Source: Novosphingobium sp.
GTDB lineage: Bacteria > Pseudomonadota > Alphaproteobacteria > Sphingomonadales > Sphingomonadaceae
Length of the DNA stretch: 64,000 nt
Assembly: GCF_030699305.1 (NCBI RefSeq)
Contig: NZ_JAUYNB010000004.1
Coordinates: 1 to 64,000, forward strand
Reading direction: 5' to 3'
The translations under genes were made by a program, and so were the position numbers. Of the stretch, positions 1-8,574 are shown in pieces (positions within the stretch are counted from its first letter, which is position 1; each line of letters opens with the position of its first letter). Under the pieces are notes generated by a model. The model was not told the DNA's origin and ran no database searches. It was given only the letters and a program-made list of their open reading frames with translations.

Positions 1-30
1 TTCGCCATGGCTCATTGCCAGCACCGTCAT
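1..30 (-). CDS. 5' end of a probable ISNCY-type transposase (partial)
   Basis: Only the first ten codons lie in the window. They read MTVLAMSHGE on the minus strand and run off the left edge. This start resembles the N-termini I recall for ISNCY/IS1202-group transposases. The repeats just upstream (91-104 and 115-128) fit an insertion sequence end. The call rests on ten residues plus context, so another gene is possible. Confidence 0.45.
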   Translation of the reverse strand, partial: MTVLAMSHGE

Positions 31-134
31 AGAAGCGTCCTCCCAACCACCGGGAGAACCATGCCACCGTATTCCGCTGACGACACCCGAGGGTGTCATT
101 TCTATCTAGCAGAGGGGTGTCATTTCTAAATGGG
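1..134 (-). mobile_element. Outer end of an insertion sequence (partial)
   Basis: The 14-base word GGGTGTCATTTCTA occurs at 91-104 and again at 115-128, a 24-base period. The first copy is also half of an inverted repeat, GACACCC (82-88) and GGGTGTC (91-97). Repeated TAGAAATGACACCC-like words upstream of the transposase fit transposase-binding sites at an IS terminus. The outer boundary is probably near 128-134, where a more AT-rich stretch begins. No second end or target duplication can be seen in this window. Confidence 0.45.
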
Positions 135-209
135 GCTTACATCACTTTAGGTTGATAATATATATTATGTTAAATCAAGTGGCGTCAGAGCGGGGGTGGG
201 AGCGCCGCG

Positions 210-374
210 TCACCCGGCGAACCGGCTGGCGACAAACGCCACGACCAGAATGATCACGACCCACGCCGCAGCCATCCGCGCCTTGCTTTCAAAGCTCAAA
301 CCTTCACCGCGCAGCGCGCGAACCGCCAGAAACAACGCGGCGGCAGCGATAATCAGCGATACGAACTGGTTCAT
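210..374 (-). CDS. Small membrane protein, 54 aa
   Basis: The start ATG (372-374) overlaps the TGA of the upstream metallo-hydrolase gene as ATGA, which suggests translational coupling. The product begins MNQFVSLIIAAAALFLAVRA and has a second hydrophobic stretch ending VVIILVVAFVASRFAG. It therefore looks like two transmembrane helices joined by a short charged loop. It is the last gene of the minus-strand run that starts at 8245. I do not recognise a named family; small two-helix proteins of this kind are common and mostly uncharacterised. The coding call rests on the tight overlap and the clean hydrophobic pattern. Confidence 0.6.
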   Translation of the reverse strand: MNQFVSLIIAAAALFLAVRALRGEGLSFESKARMAAAWVVIILVVAFVASRFAG

Positions 375-1138
375 AACTGCACCTGCAAACCATCATAGCC
401 GACCGTCACGTGCGGCGGCACTTCGCTGCACAAGGTCGCATAATCGAGGCTTTTGTCGAGATGTGTCAGAACGGCATGACCGGCGCGGGTCGCCGCGATC
501 AGTTCCAGCGCCATGCCCAGATGGGCGTGCGTCGGGTGTGGTTCACGGCGCAGGCAATCCGATACCAGCAGGTCGACCCCGTACAACAGATCGACCATTT
601 CACCTGTGATCTCGCTGAAATCGGTTGCATAACCAATTGATTTACCGTCACAATCAAACCGGAATGCGGTGCTTTGGGCATGGCCGTGCGGCATCTGGCA
701 CCAGCCAACCCCGAACCCGGCACACATCCGCAGCCGGTCGAGCGTTTCCAGCGTGATGATCGTGGGATAGCCGAACTGCCCGGCAAAGACATAGCCGAAC
801 CGCTGGCGCAGCCGGCGTGCGGTTTCATCCACGGCAAAGCCCGGAATCGGCCCGGCCCGGCCATAGCGGAACGGGCGCAGATCATCGATCCCGTGGCAGT
901 GATCGGCATGGTCGTGGGTCCAGAACACCCCGTCCACCCGGTCAATCTCGTTGGCCAGAAGCTGCGCGCGGCAATCGGTCGAGGTATCGATCAGCAGTCG
1001 CTCACCGGCGTTGCTTTCCACGATGATCGACACCCGCGTGCGGCGGTTGCGCGGTTCGGCGGGGTCGCAATCGCCCCAGTCGTTGCCGATCCGGGGAACG
1101 CCGGTCGACGTGCCGCAACCAAGCATGATCAGCTTCAC
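371..1138 (-). CDS. PhnP-like metallo-beta-lactamase-fold hydrolase
   Basis: The product is about 255 residues and opens with MKLIMLGCGTSTGVPRIG, typical of PhnP/RNase Z-like metallo-hydrolases. The HxHxDH zinc motif is present as HDHADH, and further metal-ligand candidates occur in SDCL and LTHLD. I chose the GTG start at 1138 because it overlaps the tatD stop codon as GTGA; the open frame continues upstream only inside tatD. Relatives hydrolyse phosphodiesters such as cyclic ribose phosphates, but the substrate here cannot be told from sequence. The metG-tatD-hydrolase order suggests a housekeeping role in nucleotide or phosphate metabolism. Confidence 0.88.
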   Translation of the reverse strand: MKLIMLGCGTSTGVPRIGNDWGDCDPAEPRNRRTRVSIIVESNAGERLLIDTSTDCRAQLLANEIDRVDGVFWTHDHADHCHGIDDLRPFRYGRAGPIPGFAVDETARRLRQRFGYVFAGQFGYPTIITLETLDRLRMCAGFGVGWCQMPHGHAQSTAFRFDCDGKSIGYATDFSEITGEMVDLLYGVDLLVSDCLRREPHPTHAHLGMALELIAATRAGHAVLTHLDKSLDYATLCSEVPPHVTVGYDGLQVQL

Positions 1139-1911
1139 AGTGCTGCCTTGGTAAACAGCTTGAAGAAATTGGCGGTGGTCGCCTCGGCCAGCGCTTGGGC
1201 GCTGGTGCCGCGCAAGTTCGCCACGAACCGCGCGGTATCGGCCACGAACGACGGCTCGCACACTCTGCCCCGGTGTGGGACCGGGGCAAGAAACGGAGCG
1301 TCGGTTTCCACCAGCAGGCGGTGCTCAGGCACTTGCGCCGCAACGGCCTGCAAGTCCCTGGCATTCTTGAATGTCACAATGCCGGAGATCGAGATGGTCA
1401 GGCCGAGGTCGAGCATCTTGCGCCCGAAATCGGCCGAAGCCGTGAAACAGTGGATCAGCGCGGGAAAGGCCCCCTGCTCCATTTCATCGGTCAGGATCGC
1501 CGCAGTATCATCTTCGGCATCGCGGGTGTGGACGATCAGCGGCAGCCCGGTCTGGCGGGCGACCGCAATATGCCGCCGGAACAGCGCCTGCTGCATCCCC
1601 CGGTCGGAATGGTCGTAATAGTAATCGAGGCCCGTCTCACCGATGGCAATGACGCGCGGATGCTCCGCCGCCGCCAGCAGCGCGGCTTCGCCCAGATCGG
1701 CGTGGCCATCGGCCTCATGCGGGTGGATGCCGACGCTGGCCCAGATGTCGCCGTGGCGTTCAGCCGTAGCGACGACCTGCTTCCATTCGCGTTCACGCGT
1801 GGAGATGGACAGGAAGCCCCCCACCCCGGCCGCGCGCGCCCGTTCCAGCACCCCGGCATGATCCTCGACCAGTCCCTTGTATTCCAGGTGGCAGTGGGAA
1901 TCGATCAGCAT
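1135..1911 (-). CDS. tatD: TatD family metal-dependent DNase
   Basis: This 258-residue protein has the TatD amidohydrolase-fold signatures: DSHCHLE at the N-terminus, SVGIHPHEA, GETGLDYYYD, PLIVHTRDAEDDT, HCFTAS and a late VETDAPFL. The histidines, Glu and Asp of these motifs form the two-metal site of the family. TatD proteins are cytosolic 3'-5' exonucleases/DNases linked to DNA repair. The start ATG shares one base with the metG stop codon (TGATG), and the stop overlaps the downstream hydrolase GTG, so the three genes are very likely co-translated. Confidence 0.93.
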   Translation of the reverse strand: MLIDSHCHLEYKGLVEDHAGVLERARAAGVGGFLSISTREREWKQVVATAERHGDIWASVGIHPHEADGHADLGEAALLAAAEHPRVIAIGETGLDYYYDHSDRGMQQALFRRHIAVARQTGLPLIVHTRDAEDDTAAILTDEMEQGAFPALIHCFTASADFGRKMLDLGLTISISGIVTFKNARDLQAVAAQVPEHRLLVETDAPFLAPVPHRGRVCEPSFVADTARFVANLRGTSAQALAEATTANFFKLFTKAAL

Positions 1912-3470
1912 CAGGCGCTCTCGGTGGGCAGCTCAAGCCGGGGGAATACGCCAACCGGCTGCGCCACGGTGAAGCCGGATTCGGCCAGTTCCGCGAACCA
2001 GTTCGTGTTATCCAGCGCCGCGAAATCGCGCGCATCGGCGGCGATGCCCAACTGGTCGAGCAGCTTGTCCGCCGAAGCCGGCACCACGGGGCGCACCGCA
2101 ATGGCCAGCGCCCGGACTGCCCGCAGCAGCACCATCAGCACCGCGACCATCCGGTCTGGATCGGTCTTGCGCAAGGCCCACGGGGCTTGCTCATCGACAT
2201 ACTGGTTGCACGCAAACACGGCGCGCATCCAGCTGTCGAGGCCATCGCTGAACGCCAGGTCGCTGAACGCCGTTTTCAGCGCGCCGACTCCGGCGTCAAC
2301 TTCAGCCAGCAGCACGCGGTCGGCATCGGCCAGCGGCTGATCGGCGGAGAGCTTACCATCCAGGTTCTTGAAAATCATCGAGAGCGAACGCTGCGCCAGA
2401 TTGCCGAAGCTGTTGGCCAGTTCCGCATTGGCGCGGGTGACGATGGCTTCGGGCGAATAGCTGCCGTCCTGCCCGAACGCGACTTCGCGCATCAGGAAAT
2501 AGCGCAGGGTATCGACCCCGAACTGGTCCGCCAGCGCAATCGGATCGGTGACGTTGCCCAGCGATTTCGATTCCTTCTGCCCGCGATTGAGCAGGAACCC
2601 GTGGCCGAACACCTGCCTGGGCAGCGGCAGGTTCGCGCTCATCAGGAAGGCGGGCCAGTAGACAGCGTGGAACCGCACGATATCCTTGCCGATCAGGTGC
2701 AGGTCGGCCGGCCAGTATTTCGCGTAATCACCTGATTCATCGGGGAAACCAAGGCCGGTGATATAGTTGGTCAGCGCATCGACCCAGACATACATCACGT
2801 GGTTTTCGCTGCCCGGCACCTTGACGCCCCAGTCAAAGCTGGTCCGCGAAACCGACAGGTCGCGCAGGCCGCCTTCGACGAACCGCATGATCTCGTTGCG
2901 GCGGCTTTCGGGGCGCAGGAAATCGGGCTGCTCGTTGAACAGTTTCAGCAGCGGCTCGGCATATTTCGACAGGCGGAAGAACCAGCTTTCCTCAACCGTC
3001 CATTCGACCGGGGTGCCCTGCGGCGAAAGCTTTTCGCCCCCTTCCCCGTCGATCAGTTCGCTCGCGTCGTAATAGGCCTCGTCGCGGACCGAATACCAGC
3101 CTTCGTAGCGATCGAGATAGAGGTCGCCGCTGGCTTCCATCCGCCGCCACAATTCCTGCGTCGCGGCGTGGTGACGCGGTTCGGAGGTGCGCAGGAATAC
3201 GTCATACGACACATTCAGACCATCACACATATCGATGAAATGCTGCGACATTTCGTCGGCAAGCTGCTTTGGGGTGATCCCCAGTTCACGCGCCTTTTGC
3301 GCCATTTTCAGGCCGTGTTCGTCGGTCCCGGTCTGAAACCGCACATCGCGGCCCAGCTGGCGCTGGAAGCGGGCGATGACATCGGCGGCAATCGCTTCAT
3401 AGGCGTGGCCGATATGCGGCTTGCCGTTGGGATAGCTGATCGCGGTGGTGATATAGAACGGTTCGGCCAT
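1911..3470 (-). CDS. metG: Methionyl-tRNA synthetase
   Basis: Class I aminoacyl-tRNA synthetase of 519 residues that charges tRNA-Met in the cytosol. The HIGH motif appears as PHIGHAYE near residue 20 and the KMSKS loop as KESKSLGN near residue 300. The catalytic core continues into an alpha-helical anticodon-binding domain. The protein ends without the C-terminal tRNA-binding (Trbp111-like) extension found in longer MetRS forms, so it is the short form. The gene follows holB by 27 bases and overlaps tatD by one base. Confidence 0.97.
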   Translation of the reverse strand: MAEPFYITTAISYPNGKPHIGHAYEAIAADVIARFQRQLGRDVRFQTGTDEHGLKMAQKARELGITPKQLADEMSQHFIDMCDGLNVSYDVFLRTSEPRHHAATQELWRRMEASGDLYLDRYEGWYSVRDEAYYDASELIDGEGGEKLSPQGTPVEWTVEESWFFRLSKYAEPLLKLFNEQPDFLRPESRRNEIMRFVEGGLRDLSVSRTSFDWGVKVPGSENHVMYVWVDALTNYITGLGFPDESGDYAKYWPADLHLIGKDIVRFHAVYWPAFLMSANLPLPRQVFGHGFLLNRGQKESKSLGNVTDPIALADQFGVDTLRYFLMREVAFGQDGSYSPEAIVTRANAELANSFGNLAQRSLSMIFKNLDGKLSADQPLADADRVLLAEVDAGVGALKTAFSDLAFSDGLDSWMRAVFACNQYVDEQAPWALRKTDPDRMVAVLMVLLRAVRALAIAVRPVVPASADKLLDQLGIAADARDFAALDNTNWFAELAESGFTVAQPVGVFPRLELPTESA

Positions 3471-3497
3471 GGCCGGGGCAAGTCTTTCGCAAAAGGA

Positions 3498-4460
3498 TCA
3501 GTGAGCCGCTTCTCTAGGCATGGCGGCCGATGCCAGCAACCCGCCAATTTCCATCGCCACCAGTGCCGGATCGAAGTTGTAGGTCGGCAGCTGCGCGCCC
3601 AGCCTGACCAGCTCGCCATGCGCCGCGATCACGCGGGCCTGCCGGGTGCGGTCCCCCACGGCCAGCTGCGCTGCGATCACCGCGCGCGCCAGATCGCACA
3701 CGGCAACCTGCCGGTCCCGGTCTGGCCGCCCGCCAATCTCGTCTGCCAGCGCGCCGCGCAGGGTGAAGGCGGAATCGCCTTCGGACAGGATTTTCAGCAT
3801 CAGCGTATGCACCGCGCCCAGATCCTGCGTCACGAAATCGAGCGCGGCACCGGGTGATCCTTCGGCAGCGGCCAGCGCAGCCGCGCGGGTCGCGGTGCTG
3901 GCTTCGGGTGCTTCGGCGCGCAAGATCCGCTCCATCGCGTCAACCGGCAGCGGATCGAACCGCAGCGTCCGGCAGCGCGACCGGATCGTCGGCAGCAACC
4001 TCCCCGGCCGGTGTGCGACCAGCAGGAAGAACGTGCCGACCGGCGGCTCCTCCAGACTTTTGAGCAGCGCGTTGCAGGCATTTGTTTCCAGACTGTCGGC
4101 CGGGTCGATAATCACCACCCGGCGGCTGCCCAGTGTCGGGCGGGTGTTCAGCCGGGCCTGCATCCGGCGAATCTGCTCGATCGTGATGTTGCGCTTGACG
4201 GTATAGGGCTTTCCTTCCGCCTTCTTGTCCTCCTCGGCATCGTTGCTGGGCAGGTGGTCCAGCACGATGATATCGGGGTGGTTGGCTGGATCAGGCTGGG
4301 CAATCCCGGGCTCGCGCACCAGTTCGGCGGCGGCGGCGCGGGCGAACAGGCCTTTGCCGACACCCTTCAGGCCCGCCAGAATCCAGGCGTGGTGCATCCG
4401 CGATGACGTCATCGCGTCGCGCCAGGCGCTCCAGGCGTTGTCGTGGCCGTCCAGGATCAT
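3498..4460 (-). CDS. holB: DNA polymerase III delta' subunit
   Basis: The 320-residue product is an AAA+ clamp-loader protein. It has a P-loop-like GLKGVGKG near residue 30, a Walker B-like stretch RRVVIIDPADSLE, and the SRC sensor motif in TIRSRCRTLRF. The N-terminal half matches delta'/tau ATPase domains. The C-terminal part is the helical collar seen in alphaproteobacterial HolB. Its job is to help load the beta sliding clamp at the replication fork. The start overlaps the tmk stop by four bases, the usual tmk-holB pairing. Confidence 0.92.
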   Translation of the reverse strand: MILDGHDNAWSAWRDAMTSSRMHHAWILAGLKGVGKGLFARAAAAELVREPGIAQPDPANHPDIIVLDHLPSNDAEEDKKAEGKPYTVKRNITIEQIRRMQARLNTRPTLGSRRVVIIDPADSLETNACNALLKSLEEPPVGTFFLLVAHRPGRLLPTIRSRCRTLRFDPLPVDAMERILRAEAPEASTATRAAALAAAEGSPGAALDFVTQDLGAVHTLMLKILSEGDSAFTLRGALADEIGGRPDRDRQVAVCDLARAVIAAQLAVGDRTRQARVIAAHGELVRLGAQLPTYNFDPALVAMEIGGLLASAAMPREAAH

Positions 4461-5083
4461 GGCTGCGCGGCCAGTGCGGCCATGACGGCGCGGTGGACAT
4501 CCTCTGCGCTGCCGTTGCCGTCGATCCGGGCGAAGCGGGCCGGTTCAGCCTCGGCAAAGCGGGCGAAGGCGGCGGAGACTTTGGCGTGATAGGCGGCGTC
4601 CCGCCCGCCGATCCGGTCGGCACTGCCCGCATCGCGCAGGTCCAGCCGACTCGCGGCGGTATCGGGCGAGACTTCGACCAGCAAGGTCAGATCGGGCAGC
4701 AGGCCACCGCTGCCGATCCGGTGGAGGTCCATCACCTCGGCATCAGACAGGCCCCCGCCCCCACCCTGATAGGCACGGCTCGAATCGACGAAGCGGTCGC
4801 AGATCACCCAGGCCCCGCGCGCCGTGGCGGGCACGATCAGGCGTTCGACGTGGTCAGAGCGCGCGGCTGCGAACAGCAGCGCCTCGGCGCGCGGGTGCCA
4901 GCCCTCACCCTCGGTCCCCAGCAGCAGCGCGCGGATCGCCTCGGCCCCGGCGGTGCCGCCCGGCTCGCGGGTCACCACCACTTCCAGCCCGCGCAGCCGA
5001 AGTGCTTCGGCGAGCAAGCGAGCCTGAGTGGACTTGCCCGCCCCTTCCCCGCCTTCCAGCGCGATGAATTTTCCGACCGTCAT
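4457..5083 (-). CDS. tmk: Thymidylate kinase
   Basis: This 208-residue kinase phosphorylates dTMP to dTDP in the cytosol. The P-loop GGEGAGKST lies near residue 11, the DR(Y/F) motif appears as CDRFVDSSRAYQG, and a lid region follows. Length is normal for the family. It overlaps both neighbours by four bases (dacA upstream, holB downstream), which points to coupled translation in one transcript. Confidence 0.95.
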   Translation of the reverse strand: MTVGKFIALEGGEGAGKSTQARLLAEALRLRGLEVVVTREPGGTAGAEAIRALLLGTEGEGWHPRAEALLFAAARSDHVERLIVPATARGAWVICDRFVDSSRAYQGGGGGLSDAEVMDLHRIGSGGLLPDLTLLVEVSPDTAASRLDLRDAGSADRIGGRDAAYHAKVSAAFARFAEAEPARFARIDGNGSAEDVHRAVMAALAAQP

Positions 5084-6246
5084 TCCATCAGCCCTAGCAG
5101 CCCATTGACCAGCCTGTCGATTGGTCCGGCCACGCCGACGGCTTCGGCAGCCACCAGTGGCAGGTAATGCACGCCCTGCCCGTCAATCCGCACTTCCAGC
5201 GCGCCCAGCGCCGCACCTTTGGCGAACGGTGCGGGGATCGGGCCGTCATAGAGGATGCGGGTGGTGATCCGGGGCTGCGTGCCGCTGGGCACGGTCAGGC
5301 TGAACGGGCGGGCCAGCGCGAGCGGCACGGTCCGCGCGTCGCCGCCCTGCACTCTGGCAGTTCCAGCGATCTGGCCCGCCTTGACGAACGGGCGGCTGTC
5401 CCACGCCGCAAAGCCCCATTCGGCCAGCGCGCGTGCGGCGTCGGCCCGTCCGGCGTACGTGGGCACGCCGCCAACCACCAGTACCAGCCGCCGTCCGCCG
5501 CGCTCCACTGCGCCAAGGAAGTTATAGCCCGCCTCGCGGGTATGGCCGGTCTTGATCCCGTCCGCACCGGCGACGACCCCGGCAAAGGGATCGTGGCTGG
5601 CAAACCGCTGGCCCCGCCAGTCCATGCCCGACTTGCCGAAATAGCGCCGGTAGAGCTGCGGATGATCCTGGATCAGCGCCCGCGCCAGACGGACCATGTC
5701 GCGCGCGGTGACGTAAGTCTGACCGCCATCAGGCCAGCCGTTGGGCGTGTGAAACTGACTGGAGCGCATCCCCAGCTGGGCGGCGCGCCGGTTCATCCGC
5801 GCGGTCCATGCAGGCACGCTGCCCAGCGCCGCTTCGGCCAGCGCGACCGAAGCGTCGTTGGCCGAAACGGTCGTCACCCCCAGCAGCAGATCGCGCACCG
5901 GCACGCTTTGACCGGGCTGGAGATAGAGCGTGGTGCCCTGTCCGGCCCACTGCGCGGCGGTTTCCGGGCGGATGGTGACTTCGGCGTTCTCATCCAGCTG
6001 GCCCGCTGCGATCAGATCGAACGCGACGAGCGCAGTCATCGCCTTGGTCATCGAGGCGGGCAGCAACCGCTGCCCGGCATTGCGGGAATAGAGCGTTTGC
6101 CCCGCGCTGAGGTCCACCAGCAGCGCCACCGGGGCCTGATCCACTGCGGCTGGCACCGGCGCGAGAACAGCTGCACCGCTGGCGCCAACGCCAGCGGGCA
6201 GCGTCACCGCCAGCAGCAACAGCACGGCTTTCCTGACCAAGTTCAC
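5080..6246 (-). CDS. dacA: D-alanyl-D-alanine carboxypeptidase (PBP5/6 type)
   Basis: A 388-residue periplasmic penicillin-binding protein with an N-terminal signal peptide (LVRKAVLLLLAVTLPAG). All three active-site motifs are present: SMTK (SxxK), SAN (SxN) and KTG in GIKTGHTREAGYN. A C-terminal beta domain and a final hydrophobic/amphipathic tail follow, as in PBP5-like enzymes that attach to the inner membrane. It removes the terminal D-Ala of peptidoglycan stem peptides. The gene is flanked by two other cell-wall genes, rlpA-like and mltB-like. Confidence 0.93.
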   Translation of the reverse strand: MNLVRKAVLLLLAVTLPAGVGASGAAVLAPVPAAVDQAPVALLVDLSAGQTLYSRNAGQRLLPASMTKAMTALVAFDLIAAGQLDENAEVTIRPETAAQWAGQGTTLYLQPGQSVPVRDLLLGVTTVSANDASVALAEAALGSVPAWTARMNRRAAQLGMRSSQFHTPNGWPDGGQTYVTARDMVRLARALIQDHPQLYRRYFGKSGMDWRGQRFASHDPFAGVVAGADGIKTGHTREAGYNFLGAVERGGRRLVLVVGGVPTYAGRADAARALAEWGFAAWDSRPFVKAGQIAGTARVQGGDARTVPLALARPFSLTVPSGTQPRITTRILYDGPIPAPFAKGAALGALEVRIDGQGVHYLPLVAAEAVGVAGPIDRLVNGLLGLME

Positions 6247-6291
6247 TCCCCGACGGGCCGGAAACGCGCCCGGCCTGATCGGAGTAACCGG

Positions 6292-7221
6292 TCAGTTGGC
6301 GCGCTGGATTCGGGCCTCGCTATACCCGGCGGCTTTCGCCTTCGCCAGCGCGGCCTGAGCCTGTGCCTGCGTGGCGAACGGCCCCATCCGCACGCGCCAG
6401 ACGGCACCGGCCCTGGTCACCTGACCGCCGGACCGTTTGGCCACGGCATCGGCGCGGGCGCGGTCGCCAAAGGCGCCGACCTGAACCACCAGTGAGCCTG
6501 CGGCCGCGGCCGGGGGCGGAGCAATCTGCTCAATTGCGGGCGGCGCTTCGGGGGCGACGCGCGGGATCTTGCCCTTGGGGAGCGGCTTGGCGACCGGCGG
6601 GGCCACTGTCGGGTCCGCAGTTGGAAGCGGCGTCGGCGCAATCGTGGGGCCTGGATGCGGCATGGGCAGGCCCGGTCCGTCCAGTCGGCGGCGCAGCACG
6701 TTCAGCAGCGATTGCGGGGTATCCATCCGCGCCGGTGCGGACTGCCCCATGCGCAGCAGCGCGCGTTCGGGTTCGGGCGGGTTGACCCGGCGGACCCGCA
6801 CTGCGGCCTTGCCGCCGGTCAGGCCAAGCTGGGCAGCCGCAGCGGGTGACAGGTCAACCAGCCGGGCATTCGTCATCGGTCCGCGCCGTTCGACCCGGAC
6901 GAGGATCGTCTTGCCGGTGTCGAGCGAAGTCACTTCGACATAGCTGGGCAGCGGCAGCGTGCGGTGCGCGGCGGAAACGCCTGCGCCCCCATCGGCCCCG
7001 ACCCCGGCATAGCCGACCGTGTCATAGTTCATGATGTCGGCCGGGGTATGGGTAACCCCCTCAACCGTATAGGCTGACCCCAGCACCATCGGATAGTCGC
7101 CGGACGGGCCGGTCGAGCGCGGCGCGGCAGGCAGATCGGATACACCGCCCCCTCCTCCGCCGCACGCGGCAAGCAGGATCAGGGCCATGAACGGCAGGCT
7201 TCGGTTAACGGGCAATCTCAT
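6292..7221 (-). CDS. rlpA: RlpA-like SPOR-domain lipoprotein
   Basis: The 309-residue product has a lipoprotein signal ending LLAAC followed by a Gly run. Next come a double-psi beta-barrel region (residues about 40-150), a Pro-rich linker and a C-terminal SPOR domain (about 235-309) that should bind denuded septal glycan. The barrel keeps the SAAHRTLP block and VRVERRGPM. In most RlpA proteins the second block reads NDRGP, so the usual Asp is Arg here, and lytic activity is doubtful. The start lies inside the end of the mltB-like gene (17-base overlap). Confidence 0.88.
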   Translation of the reverse strand: MRLPVNRSLPFMALILLAACGGGGGGVSDLPAAPRSTGPSGDYPMVLGSAYTVEGVTHTPADIMNYDTVGYAGVGADGGAGVSAAHRTLPLPSYVEVTSLDTGKTILVRVERRGPMTNARLVDLSPAAAAQLGLTGGKAAVRVRRVNPPEPERALLRMGQSAPARMDTPQSLLNVLRRRLDGPGLPMPHPGPTIAPTPLPTADPTVAPPVAKPLPKGKIPRVAPEAPPAIEQIAPPPAAAAGSLVVQVGAFGDRARADAVAKRSGGQVTRAGAVWRVRMGPFATQAQAQAALAKAKAAGYSEARIQRAN

Positions 7222-8245
7222 CTGCTAATAACCCCACGGACAATGCGTAGTAGTTCGAGCAGTTATATTGCAGGATAACCCGATAATTCCCGGTTAAGAG
7301 AAACGCGGAATTGCCGCGCCCGTCCGGTTCGATCAGCGTGGCCAGCGTATCGCCGCGCATTGGCCGCAGCGGACGGACCCCCAGCGCCTGCCATTCGTCC
7401 ACCGTTTTCCAGGCGGAATGGCGCGCATGAACGCGCGGGCAACTGGGCGAATCGAGCCGGGTGACCACTGGCGCGGCATCAAACCCGTCCGGCACCACCG
7501 CCTTTGCGCCCCACGGCTCACCAGTGCGCCAGCCGGAATCGCGGAAGTAGTTGGCGATCGAGGCCAGCGTATCGGCGCGGTCGTTCCAGATGTCGGCATC
7601 GCCGTCCCCGCCTCCATCACGGGCGAGGCGCAGATAGACGCTGGGCAGGAACTGCGGATTGCCGAACGCCCCGGCCCAGCTGCCATACAGCCGCTCGCGC
7701 GGGACGCCCCGGTCCACCATCTTGAGCAGCGCGATGAACTCGCCCGCGAACAGTTCCCGCCGCCGCCCTTCATAGGCCAGCGTGGCGAGCGAGCGGGCCA
7801 GATCGAAATCGCCCTTGTAGCGCCCGTAATTGGTTTCATGCCCCCAGATCGCCATGATGATCGGTGCGGGCACGCCGTATTCCGCTTCGATTCGCGGCGC
7901 GATGGCGGCGACGTTCTGCAACATCGTCCGCCCGCCCGCGATCCGCGCGGCATCGACATGGGTGCGGATATACGGCGCCAGCGCGGGCGGCGTGCCAGGG
8001 GTGGAGCCGGGCTGCGACCGGTCGAGCGCGATCACCCGCTGGTTCAGCGTCAGCCCGCTGATCATCCGCGTGACCGTCGCCTCGCTCACCCCTTCACCCC
8101 GCGCGCGGGCGGCGAGCAGTTGCAGATACCCCTGAAACCCCGCCTCATCATAGGTTTGCGCCGCCGCTGGCGGCATCGGCGGAGAGAACATCAGCGCTGC
8201 CAGCGCCATTGGCACGGCGAATTTCAGATTGCGGATCAAAGCCAT
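7205..8245 (-). CDS. MltB-type lytic murein transglycosylase
   Basis: This is a periplasmic lytic transglycosylase of about 346 residues. I start it at the ATG at 8245, which gives a clean signal peptide (MALIRNLKFAVPMALAALM ending in AAAQ); a longer open frame to 8299 adds only a basic leader. The catalytic Glu sits in AIWGHETNYGRYKG, and the SLT/MltB blocks GAFGNPQFLPS and IWNDRADTLASIANYF follow. The C-terminal part resembles a peptidoglycan-binding region. It cleaves glycan strands to 1,6-anhydro products. It is the first gene of the minus-strand run down to 210. Confidence 0.9.
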   Translation of the reverse strand: MALIRNLKFAVPMALAALMFSPPMPPAAAQTYDEAGFQGYLQLLAARARGEGVSEATVTRMISGLTLNQRVIALDRSQPGSTPGTPPALAPYIRTHVDAARIAGGRTMLQNVAAIAPRIEAEYGVPAPIIMAIWGHETNYGRYKGDFDLARSLATLAYEGRRRELFAGEFIALLKMVDRGVPRERLYGSWAGAFGNPQFLPSVYLRLARDGGGDGDADIWNDRADTLASIANYFRDSGWRTGEPWGAKAVVPDGFDAAPVVTRLDSPSCPRVHARHSAWKTVDEWQALGVRPLRPMRGDTLATLIEPDGRGNSAFLLTGNYRVILQYNCSNYYALSVGLLADEIAR

Positions 8246-8330
8246 GCCCCAGCTGTCGCACAGCGCGGCCCGAATGGAAACGCCAAAGGGGCGTGACAAT
8301 CGCCCAAAGGCACGCTAGCCGCGCTGAGCC

Positions 8331-8420
8331 GGACAGGTGGCCGAGTGGTTTAAGGCAGCGGTCTTGAAAACCGCCGTGGGTGCAAGCTCACCGTGGGTTC
8401 GAATCCCACCCTGTCCGCCA
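8331..8420 (+). tRNA. tRNA-Ser (anticodon UGA)
   Basis: The 90-base cloverleaf has an acceptor stem GGACAGG (8331-8337) paired with CCTGTCC, followed by G and an encoded CCA. The anticodon stem-loop GCGGTCTTGAAAACCGC carries TGA. A long variable arm (GTGGGTGCAAGCTCACC) and a T arm with GGTTCGAATCC are present, as expected for class II tRNA-Ser. It reads UCN codons. Accessory genes lie directly downstream, but no duplicated tRNA 3' end was seen nearby. Confidence 0.97.
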
Positions 8421-8574
8421 CAGATAGGGCTGAAGTTCCGAAACGATGATTTCCTGCAGACGCGCTACTTACTCCAGTATTGCGCTTGCATGTTCTTGGC
8501 CGCTTGCCCATTAAGCTGCTGGCCATCGATCTGAAACCGGCCGACGTATGCGGCAGAAGCTCATGAACAGCTGG

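Noticed and set aside
8337..8534. Plus-strand frame starting inside tRNA-Ser
   Set aside because: It begins within the tRNA and shows no protein features.
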